Assembly (NCBI GenBank): GCA_035079385.1 | Contig: JAVHKY010000052.1 | Span: 2,294,001 to 2,358,000 of the forward strand | DNA: 64,000 nucleotides | Source of the DNA: Aspidiotus rigidus | Lineage: Eukaryota; Arthropoda; Insecta; Hemiptera; Diaspididae | Direction: 5' to 3' | Shown here: positions 23,901 through 35,900 of the stretch, piece by piece | Position numbering within the stretch: the first letter of the stretch is position 1 | Layout of the letters: each line of letters starts with the position of its first letter | The notes under the pieces: generated by a model | Told to the model about the DNA's origin: nothing | What the model saw: only the letters and a program-made list of their open reading frames with translations | Database searches by the model: none | Position numbers and translations under genes: made by a program

Positions 23901-26900
23901 GAAAAATTTGGATTTTGGTTCTTGGAAAAATTTAGCTGGCTTCCGGTTCAATAGACCCTTTTCCTGTGACGTCACTCAGCAAGTACGTTAGCAGAAATCC
24001 TGTCAATTGAAGTAAATGCATTTTTAGACTCCCATAAGAAAAGTACAAGGAGCTGAGAACATTATGTTATAAATTTAGAAATAGGTATATCTGTGATTGA
24101 AGTTGTAGATTCTAATTAGAAGGTCCCTAGTATTTAAAAATAAACTTCTGATAGCTAAGATTACTCCTAATTATCAATTAGAAGCCTAATGATCTCTTTC
24201 TTAAGAGAGTCGATAGTCCGTTAGGCTCGATGGACAGGGTTTCTGCTAATTGTAACGCGCTAGGACGTCAACAGGAGAAAGGTCTAGTAAGCTGATTTTC
24301 GGCTGATCAATGTTATGAAAAAAAGTACGTCCAGATGAAACAATTAGGAGAATTGGGGCTCCATCATACTGGTAAAAGATACCTATTCTCCAGTTTGTGT
24401 TCATCAGTTTGTCTATGTTGGATGACTGCACCACAGGCTTGTATACTGAACGGCTGAACTGAACCGGAACCAATTTTTCTTATCTTTGTTACTTTCTTAG
24501 ACCATACAACAGATAGACCGAGCATAGTAATGAATCTTTGAACGGACTAATGGAGAATATGATAAGAATACACATAAGAAAATAAGGGGGACTGGACCTT
24601 GTTTACAAGTTTGATGAGCGGTGCGGGTGTACGGTGCGTTTCACTGTTCCGCGCGTTCACCCGCGTTGCCTTCATTGAGGTCCAATCCCCCTTATTTTCA
24701 TATCATGTCTTATTGTCTTCCGTTCAACGCGTTGTACACGCTTATATGGCCGATGCGCGGTCTATCTGTTGTATGGTCTAAAGTTACTTTGTATTTAACA
24801 TTTAATTAGGATTTCAACCCACACTAGAGCGCGCTACAAAATCACTCCTCTCTTTCTGCGTGTAGGCAAATATTTGAGTGATCACGTACGTTTTTATGCG
24901 GGAAAACGGCAAGCTTCGATTTGTCGCGAGAGAGTAACAAATCTATTTATCAAGTTGATTTGGAGAAAAATTAATTTTCTAATGATGTTAGAATAAAATG
25001 TAGGACGTATATTTTCATAAAACACTCTTTAATTCTTGTAAAAAACGTTTACATTTTGCTGTCTCCTTATGGTTGCCGCTACGCGATCACTCAAGTTTTT
25101 CGCAGGGCTACCAACTTATGAAACTCTAAGTTTAAATCCCAATTAGATGTGGAATAAATTTTATAAAATGAAAGATATTGTTGTAAATCTGCGATTCTTA
25201 TTTCTGTATTTTCCTATTAAAGCTGCTTTTCAGCTTTGCTCTTTGACTACATGCCTCATGGACTGAGCTTCGTCCATATACTGCAATGTAAAAGTGTAAA
25301 ACGAACAAGGAAACATGTATAGCGTGCGGAGGACTCCAATGTACGCAGCGCGGGTGAGTGCGCGGAGGAGTATTGAGTAACAGGTCCTCCTCCCTCTGCA
25401 ATCAACCGCGTCGCCTATGTTGAGTCCTCCGCATTTTATTTTCTTATCATATCTTTCCATGGACAAACGTTGTCTTATCTCAGTCCATAAGAGGTATATA
25501 GTCAAAGGCTTTGCTCTTATTCCTAAGTCTTATTCATAAAAATTCGATTGAATACGGCTTTCGCCTTCCGGCTTTCAGCTGGCTGCAATACTCTGAAATT
25601 TTCAGAGTTGTAGCTGTGGGAAAACATTATATTCTAGAAAAATGTAAGTTTAAGCTGATGGTAAACCAAGTAGGTATTCTTAAGGGTGCGATCAGAGTCC
25701 GATAAATCTTATATTTTTCATTATTAGAAACCACGATTTTGAATATTATGTAAACGGACCGGCAATTCGTTAAGAGCACTATAATCGTCAAAATTAGAAA
25801 TTAATCAGGACGATTTTCTTCATTTGAATGTTGGTTATCTCAAAATAGGTCGAGGACGAAGCCATGCAGCGGAAGAATTAAGAGAGCAAAAATATTCCGC
25901 TCGTGATGGGAAACCTTTGCGACTCGTTTGAACGCCACTCTACTCGCTCGTACAATAAATAACTGGTACCTATTGTTAGTTTTTCATACGATTTGAACTC
26001 GCAGCCCCCTGCGTGCGAGGTGGTTGTCAGCAACGGCACAAGAAATATTATCGTCGAAAACTTGTGGAAAGAGGATCATAATTTACGTCTTAAAGAGCCT
26101 CGACAAACTGCTCCAAAATAAAATGATAAATAGAAACTGTTCAAGATATTGTACCTACGATTTTAGTCTAAAATTTTTCGTTGCAACCCATGACATACAC
26201 TTCCACAGTGGAATATTGGAGTTAGGTCTCGAACGTTAGACTCTTCTGAACTAACAATACCGGCACCCTTTCTCATACTTGAGTACCTTTTGTTTCGATA
26301 CATTTCTTTAATAGGACAATTATTTTGCAGCACTATACTAGCAGCAGTAGTCGTACTGACCATTATTGGCACATTTTACGAAATATCACTCGAACGTCGA
26401 CAACATCGTTGGTACAAGAAACACCATACCTCAATAATGAGTAATAATAATGAAGGTGATATGAAAATCATTACACCTCTTGAAAAACTGTCCACATCGG
26501 ATATGAAATTGAACAGCGAATATCGTAACAGTATCAAAGTTCATCTGGATCAACAAAAATACGATGGAGGTATTTAACATTTATTCTTTATATTACCGGT
26601 ATCTAATTGCTAATGTACCTATACCTATGTAAATTTTGCAAGATTGTGGTAGACTAATTTACCCAACAAGAGAATAACTAAAATGGTATTTCGTTAGATG
26701 ATACCTAGCCTATATATTTATCGGACTCGTGTTTATCTACAAAAAAACTTTCATCATGTATTTTTCTTCTCTGTCTTTTTTCATAATGGCAGGAGAAAGT
26801 ATGCTGAGTCAACTAATCTTATCATTCTCAGCTATATCGAATTCGAGGAAAATTTTACACGTCGGACCGGCACCCGAGGAATCTCTAACATGCGTCCACG

Positions 26901-29900
26901 GTCTGCGGTTTCTCAGTTTACTTTGGGTTATTATGGTACACACGTACTTACAGGTGTTCACTATAGCAGGTACGTAAATTATGCGTCTTTCATCATACCT
27001 ACGTAAGTGCAAATTATGATGAGTTTTCGTCGGTATGAAGTTTATTAGTAGTTAGAAGCATTATAATAAAAGTATAGAATAGGTATTAATACCGTATAAT
27101 CACTTCGTCTCACTGATACTCATATATTTCTATAAATGAGAAAAAAGACGGAAGAAAGACAGAAATGCGAACCCTATTTAGGATTTATACGAAGTCTTTC
27201 TGATGATTCGTTCAGACTAAAGTAATTTCTAAAGATTTAGGCTATTAAAAATTATTATTAAGATGATAAAAATGCTGAATTTTTATTGCGTGCCATTTTA
27301 GTTTGCATTCTATCGAGTAGGTACCTACCTACATAGGTTGTGATGATTCTCGTATCTACAGAAGCGTGAGTTTATTATTCATTTTCTTCAAGGAAGGTAC
27401 CGGTATACCTAGAGCATTCTCATTTGAACTTCATATTGATGCCATTACGCGTAATAATTAAACTACGAGTATGTAGACTAGATAGTTGTATCTGTTTCTT
27501 CAAACATCCAGCACGGAGTGGGTTACACATATCGTGCCGTATTAGATCCCAATAAATCATTAATTCGTCTTGAATATTTGGACTTTTAACTGGTGTTTAG
27601 GTACAAAAATATTTCTATGAAGTGAAATACCTACGTTTGGAACACGCGCAATCCCTCTGAAATAATCTAAGTATTATGATTGTTATCTGCGAGTACTCCC
27701 AGTGTTACAGTTATTAGAAATGTCTTAGAGATAGGTACCTTATTTTCCCTGTTTCTGAATCACCAAAAGTATAATAGGTATTACTTATGATTTCTTTCTC
27801 GACAAATATCAACTTCCTTAAGAAAAAATAGGGAATGAGAAAGATTTTCCAAGAAATATACACTTCCCTTTCCTTCCTTTCCCATGAAAAAAATGAGTAA
27901 CTTATTAAAGAGCTTTTTGATTCCAAAAAGTTGATATCTAGAAGTGAGCGTTAACTGGTCAATTCATACTTTGCTATCCATTTATAGGTTACTTTTCAAC
28001 AACTCGTACCTATTCTAAAGATGAATATTACAGTATTAAAGTTGAAGTATTTTATTACGGCATTGCCGTCCCAAAAACTTGAAAATACGAAAAAAAGATA
28101 TTGAGACAGAGAGAGTAATTAATGAGCGGAAGCTGTGTTATTGTCAGCGACGAAAAAGAATGAAGCTTTTCCGATGTATTGAAGGTATTTCAGTAAGATT
28201 TTTATAATTTTCTTCTACTATGAAATAATTTTGTTTCTGCACTAAATTGCAATTTGAAAACACAGTGCACTGGTTTCTCCTAAAATGATAATATATTTGG
28301 AAAAACAAATAAATGACCGGGGAGAGAAAGCTTCATCAAGCTTTCTTATCTGTTGACTCATCCGAACGATGTTAAAAACACAACGGTTTGAGAATTGTCT
28401 GAAAATTTCATTTTTGTTGAATTTCAATCTCCCTATCCGTCAATATCATTTTTGACAATACTGCTTTAAAAAAACGCGCTTTGCCACCATTCACGTTCCA
28501 GTAATTCATACTTCAGCTGGTTTTGATAACCATAAGCTCAAGAGTTTCAACAGAGTTGGAGAAGAGGACCATTCATACGCACAATTTGTATAGATCATTT
28601 TCTTAAGCATTGTTTACGAGGAAAATTGAAGAACTAATTTTTAAGTACATGTACAATATTTTTTGTCGAAAAAGTTTTTTCGGGTGAGGAGGAAGAATTT
28701 GGAAACCATTAGGTACCTATTGACAATTTCAAACGATAGAATTTAAGGTAGAATTTTTCTATTTTCAAAATCAAATTTATCTTCTCTAGGTTAATAAATG
28801 TCTGAATATTTTTTACTTTTCACCTTATCTTTGACGGCGCTAGAACAGATTCTATCAACTTTATAACATAGGTAGCCTATGTATTTTGAATTCTGACCGG
28901 AGACCAGCTTCCTACCGTATTAATATTTTTTTGCATCCAACATATTATAATAAACAGTTTCGTATCATTACTTAATTACCTATCGTGGGTGTGAACTAGC
29001 TAACGCCTCTTCCGCTTTTTTATCTCAAAAATACAGGAGGTTTTGTGAATGACCAGTATACGCATTAAAATACTATTGGTTTCACTTCAAATTTAATATT
29101 CGTGAAACTTAACTCGACTAGGTGCAGACCTGTCACTTAATCGCAAATTGTATTTGTATATAATTATAGTGTATGAAGAGAGAAACATAAAAGTCAATGA
29201 AATAATTTTTTATTACCGCACAGAATTAAAATTCGTACGAAATCTTGTTTGGAAAAAATTTTTGCCATTTGGCTGCCTGAATTTTACCAAAATTTGTTGA
29301 GGATTGTGTTAACGGGACTGCCAGATATTTCACTTTCTGTCAATAATTTGTCAATGAGCTTTGACAGAAGATTGTCATGACTCATTTAAAAGCATTGGCT
29401 ACGTAATTATTATGATAGCCAACCGAAGAAACGACGAGGTCGAATTTAAATATCGAAAATCGTAAAATTAGTACAAGTTCTAAAATTACAAAAATCGAAC
29501 GAACGACAAAGTCGTAAAATAAAATATCGAAAATCAAGAAAAATTGTGAAAATTACAGCTCGTGAGTATATTTTCGACTAAACAATCATCTCCGGACAAA
29601 CACCAATATAGAACTAAGCGAGATCGAAAGAGAGACAAGGAACGAAGAGAAAAGAAAAGACCAGTGGTGACAGGAAAATTGTGGTGATTCAAAGTCGATG
29701 GGAAAAGAAAGAGTACAGAATTTTTCGACGAGGTCGTTCTCAGGGAAGAAACGATAAAAAAGTGTAACATTCTCATGAATGGAATGACCAACTATTTGAA
29801 CGTCTGTTCGAGGGCTGACCGTCGATGAAAGGAATTCTCACTAAGGAGCAAGATCTTTTTGGCGATCAAATTTATAGCCGCAATCCGAAAGATTTTCTGC

Positions 29901-32900
29901 AAAAGCCAAAGTTTTCCGGAGGGCAGTGATATTGACTTCTTCAAAATGATTTTGAACTGTAGTACAAAGCTGCCGGCTCGTCTCCCCAATATAGACAGCC
30001 GGCAGTCGGAACACTGAAACGTATAGACTCCACTTTCTTAGAAATAGGAACGGGATCCTTTAACCTGCAGAAGAGGCTACGAACAGTCCTCGGGTTAGAC
30101 TATAGAAAGCAGAACGAAGATCGAAGGGTTAAAGGAGGTGAGTGATCTCAGAGGAAAGCTTCCCTAAACAGGGTATACGAACCTATTAGACTTTCCTCCT
30201 AGTGGGAATGGTGCTCCGAGAGAGAGAAGTGGTAGCAAGTTTCTTCCGGACCAGATGATCGACATCAAGTTCCATACCGTTAGGATGAGCGAGATACTTG
30301 ATGGCCTCAACCTCCTCAGACAAAGCCTGAAGGGAAAGAGAGATTTTTCGATTTTCGATATTTAAATATGACCTCGTCGTTTCTTTAATTTTATATGAAT
30401 TTTAATTCTTTGCGGTAGTAAATGATTATTTGATTGACTTCGATCTTTCTTTCTTCATTCGATATGAGCCGCGATGTTGTTTCCCGTATCCCACAAGTTG
30501 TATACGCAGCGTATCAAGCATTATATTTATTGGCGTATAGGTAGTCTAATATAACTTATCACAGGATTTTCAAAATTAAAGTAGTCAACTTTACATTATT
30601 TTCAGTCTAATGTTAATTTTATGGGATTTTACAGAAAATAAAGATTTAAGAACCTTGGCTGAACGAAATTTCATGTTTCAAACTGTCAGCAACGCAACGT
30701 TCTCCGTGGATACATTTTTCTTCATTAGGTATGATTTGCTTTCATTACTTGTGGGATTTCACCAGAATTTTTCATTGCTCCTAGGTCAAATGTACTTACA
30801 TATGTGATGTGTCACGAGATATGTACCCTCATCTTGTGATGGGTCACACACTGGTGAAGTACGCCTTTCTTATTTATGCTTACTGATAATCGAAAACCTC
30901 AAAATCATACTAACAAAAGTAAAAAGTTTAGATGTCGCTTCAAAAATAAAATCCGTCCAATAAATATAGAGAGTATAGTCAGGAAAAGTTCATTTCAACA
31001 AGCAAATTGCGTTTACGGGTTTGATAATAAATAAATGAGACAAATTAGTGTAGTGTACACAAGCATGAGCGAAAATACGACACGACGTTTCATTATTATT
31101 AATGATAAATTTATTTGTTTCAGTGGCTTATTAGTGACATATTTATATTTCAAATCGGCTCAGAAAGATAACGAGAAAGGAAAACGAAACAGCAACGTGA
31201 ATTGCTCAACGAATTTTCAAAAATTCTTCAAGTTGGTTGGTTACAGATTTTTACGGTAAATATGACCCTCCCTCTTAACCGTCCACGCACACTTTTCTCC
31301 TTCTTTCACTTGATTTTCATTTTAAAACATTTTTTTTCCTTTAAACCTTCTAGAAATAGTTTACCTATTTATTTTTGTAAGCAAAAAGTTCGTGAAAAGG
31401 CGATCAAGCCTAACTCAAGTCATCTAAACTTGAAAGGTGATTGAAGAGAAATCATACATGAAGTAAATACGTAAAGAAGAGAAAACGCCTTTTTTAGAAT
31501 TGTACGTCTATCTACTCTACAATAAAAAGATATGAGAATCCAATTTGTAATTTCCAAAAAGTATGTTCTTATAGCCTACTTTCTTCACTCAAATCTGAAG
31601 TTAGTTTACTACATATTGAGAAAAACATTTTTTTATTCATTTATTTAACGAGCCATAGAACAACTCTGAGGGTTATGGATTCGAGAAAAATATTGTTACC
31701 CACCACAGAGAGGTTCTGATTGCTCCTATAATAAGAGCAGGACTACCAATATTAACAGAAGTAATACAGTTGTTCATGTTACAATGTTCAGAGATTTCCT
31801 ATTCCAAAATTTGTGAACAACGAAAATGTTTTCCAGTCACTATGAAATTTTTTTGCCTGAATTGTGTTAAGATATTGTCAAAAATAATCGTGTTCAGCTT
31901 CTCTTACGCACAGGGGTGGATCCAGACAAGAAATATAGAAGGGGATACAAACGTTTGAAACCTTTCAACTTTTGTAAAAGTAAACTTTTCCATTTATTTT
32001 TTTTCGGAAGGGGGGAGGGAATTTCCGAAAGTATAAGACTGTGTGATCATTTTTTTGTTATTTTTCTTGAGTTTGGAGGGGGAAGGGGCGCGAATCCGTG
32101 CCTGTATGCACCACACTGATCATGAACTTCTTCTCGTAAATACTTCACTTTCTTTTTTGTTAAATACTGAGGTAAGAAAAATCCTTACTTCTTCGCTGCC
32201 TTTGCTTGTGTAGTTTATAATAGTGGAAAAAGTGTCATTTTAGTTGAATTAATCCGATTTTCAAGGTTACGGTAGACATAATGAGCGCTCGTATTTCATC
32301 TTGCAATTGTTTCTGCGGCGGTTGTATTCGGATTACTCTTTTGAATACTCGTATACCTCCTTTAGTATCATTATAGTCCTAACATGACTATATTGAGTAA
32401 AAAAATGACGTTACAATCCTGCACGCAGAAGAAAAACATCTCTATAAAACAAAGGAAACTGAAGTGAGAATTTTTTGACGAATGAGCAATTTTGATGAAT
32501 GTTGATTTCTCAATCTAGTTCTTCGTAGGTACATAATGAGATTATAATTTTCAACAAATCTTTCCTATGCAGGCGCGGATCCACGGGGGGGGGGGGAAAT
32601 GGGGAAAATTTCTCCCCCCAAAATCTCCCAAAAAACCAAAAAAACAATAAAAAATCTGTAGTATCGAAGAAAATATAAAAAAAAAAAAAAAAAAAAAAGG
32701 TCCTTTAAACTTTTTTTGGATTATTTCCCCTCCCAAAGTGATCATCTGGATCCGCGCCTGAGTATGATAAAGATCGTTAGCTTTGGATAAAATTAAGCTT
32801 TATCTTTAAGTACACTCTCGCTATACCTACCGATAATCTCAAATGATGATGACCATCTTTTTATATGATGCAGGTTGACTCCGGCATACATGTTTGTGTT

Positions 32901-35900
32901 GTTGATCGCCGAAATTTCTATGCGTTGGATTCACAATACTTCTGTGTTTGAGCCTCAAAGTCAAAACCACATCTCTTGTGACAAATATTGGTGGAGAAAC
33001 ATTTTGTACATCAACAGTCTTTACCCAATGAAAGATATGGTAAATTAAAGTTTTTTGTATCAATGCCATCTGAAGGTGGACTTATGAGCTGGTATCCAGA
33101 GCAAAAAATGAAAATAGAAGTACCTACAGAATTTCCATAAGAAACGTTTCGATTTTCATAAATCAATCGTCAAGAGAATAAAACACATATTGAAGTAGGA
33201 TCGGACATATTTGAGACAAAAAAATTTCCCGTTAAAACAATAGCCTAATAAATCAATTTATTTTCCTAGTTTTCTTCCTATTTTTTGAAGGTGGTACAGT
33301 TTTTGCTCTGAAGATAACACGCCGATGCTCTTAATCCAACTTTGTACCTTCACACAATCATAATGTATAATATGTATAAAAGTGAATAATATTATACTGT
33401 TAAGAATTTTACAGAAAAATTTTCCAAACAAAAGTTGTTCCCTAAAAGCTCCTCTACATTTTTACTAATTATCAAAAGTCATTTGAGGTATTCCCTGAGA
33501 GCCTCATTTGAAAAATATCTTCCAAACTACCTCAAATTTATATTCTTTGTATTCATAGCAAAAATTATCGGTAATAGAAGAAAACTCGTAAATCGTAGGT
33601 GACACAGAATGACAGAACTTTTTTTTTCTCGCAGATGCACAGGGGTTCTTGGCTTGCCGAGGCAATACCCCCAAAACTCTTCAAATTTTTCTATCAACGG
33701 TTTTGTAGCCATAATAGATGATTAAAATAAAACGTAATTTAGTACACAAGAAAAGAAAAAATGGCTAAATACGATAGGTAATATCATAAATATGTACATG
33801 ATTACACAGCAAACGTGAACCATTCATTTGCTTGGAGCGCTAACAATAAAGAGGTTTTCTCATAGGGCTTTGGCCAAAGAGAAGTTGTAATCTTTTAGAG
33901 CTTTAATTGAAGGAAAGTCAAGTAAGAGCGATTGGTTTATTTCAATCTTTGAGACTACGAAGTTATGTACATCATTTATGTGTATTATTGTGCATTAAGT
34001 TGACCCAATATAATGGGGAAGGGGTTGGAGACAGGGTCGAAATAATTCTTCTAGATACAAAAATGAACTCTGAACGCGCATACTTATATGAGTTTTTTTC
34101 TATCACCGATAGTTTTTGCTATGAATACAAAAAATATAAATTTGAGGTATTTTGGAACATATTTTTCAAAACTGGGCCTCAGGGAATATACCCCAAATGA
34201 ATTTTTGATAATAAGTAAAAATGTAGAGGAGCTTTTATGGAACAACTTTTGTTTAGAAAATCTTTCTATAAAACTCATAGCAGTGAAAGTATATGTAGTA
34301 ATTTTAAGAAAAGGGGAGGGGGGGTTCCTACAAAGGAGAGAGGCTATAAAAAATAACACCCAAGCTCAATTTGTACCAAATACGTCCTAAATTAGAAATC
34401 AGTCGTCAAAATGCTGCATAGCGCAATTATGGGGGCTATTATTGCACGTATATGATAAGAAGGTGGTTAGGTATGACGCGCTCTAACGGCTGAAATATGA
34501 GCTTGAACCGGAAAAGTTATGGAACATTTGTTATAGGAAATTTAACGTAGAATTTTTATTTGAAATTTTTTTGATACCTAGAATCACTTGTTATTGAGTA
34601 ATTGACGAAAAACTCAACCCTCCTCATTTTGCCCCCCTGTAAAAAAAGAAACCCCGCGTGGATTCATCGGGATTTATGAGGTTAAATTTAGGAGAGGGTT
34701 CCAAACATTCCATGAAAAAATCAGCTCTGTATTCTTTGTGTGCAGGTAGATGTCTTCACTTCTTGGTCCAATGTAAAAAGATTGAGATCTAATGACAGAA
34801 TAGTCAAAGGGTAGAGTAAACGAGAGACTAATTACAAAGACCGCAGATATAAAGGAGAAGATGCGAGATCTTTCGAGGGCTCGCTCGTTCAATCCTGATC
34901 TCGTTGGTATTCTGTTTTATGAGTCGTATATGGGTCAGTGGCGTTCTAACTTTGCCCGATGGTGGTTTGTTAACCGAAAGATCTCGCATCTTCTCCTTTA
35001 TATCTGCGGTCTTTGTAATTAGTTTCTTGTTTACTCTATCCTTTGAGTATTCTGTCATTATGTCGAGCCGTAACGTTTCGGACCGTGTCAATTCTATTGT
35101 GATCTAGTTCTAATTTGTATACGTACATAGAATAGGCTGCCTGCAAACTCCGTTGATGACCATGTGAGGTTTCTGGCTGCACCAAAGACGAGAAGGGGTG
35201 ATATGTTTACCAGAGGATGGTTGTTGATTACCTTCCCAAGTCTCATATCCGAGATTTTTATGCCTAATATGTGTACTTCAAAAATGCATTGCTTTTGGTT
35301 ATCATTGATGAAATTAATGTGAAAATATTTTTCTAGTGTATGTTATGGAGTTGGTATGTTTCCAATGATACTCAATTTTACGTTCTAGGAATAATTATCC
35401 TTATTTTCTCATTGAGGTGAGTATCTATACACAAAATGATCTCTTTACTCCTGTAAGCTTCTCAAACTCGCAATTACCTACAATTTGTGTTCAACTGAAA
35501 CAGCTTTTTCCGTTGTCTGCTCGCGGAGACAGAGATAAGGTGATCGGTATTGAAAGTATGAGCATTCATTTTATGGATAAAATCAAAAAACTTTTCGAAT
35601 CTTTTTTCCTTGGTCTGCTTATACCGTAGCTCACTGTGTCATTTTAGGTCTGGATAACTCTCATCAAGCTTCAAATAATATCAGTCTTTCGACAATCATT
35701 TAAATGAGAAATTGAAAAATAGAAATGAAATTAAACCTGCGGAAAAAATTAATCAATTGATAAGAATAAAGATATGTATCCTAAACAAAATGAATACTAG
35801 ACTAATTACTCCCTTAAATGTAAGAACGTTATCAAGTGGTGATATACACTAAAAGAATCAGAAATGAATTGAAGCTAAATATGGAAATGTGTCCCCTATG

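Noticed and set aside
34674..35107. Similar hydrophobic ORFs on both strands (FSFISAVFVIS)
   Set aside because: They are the two arms of one inverted repeat read in opposite directions.
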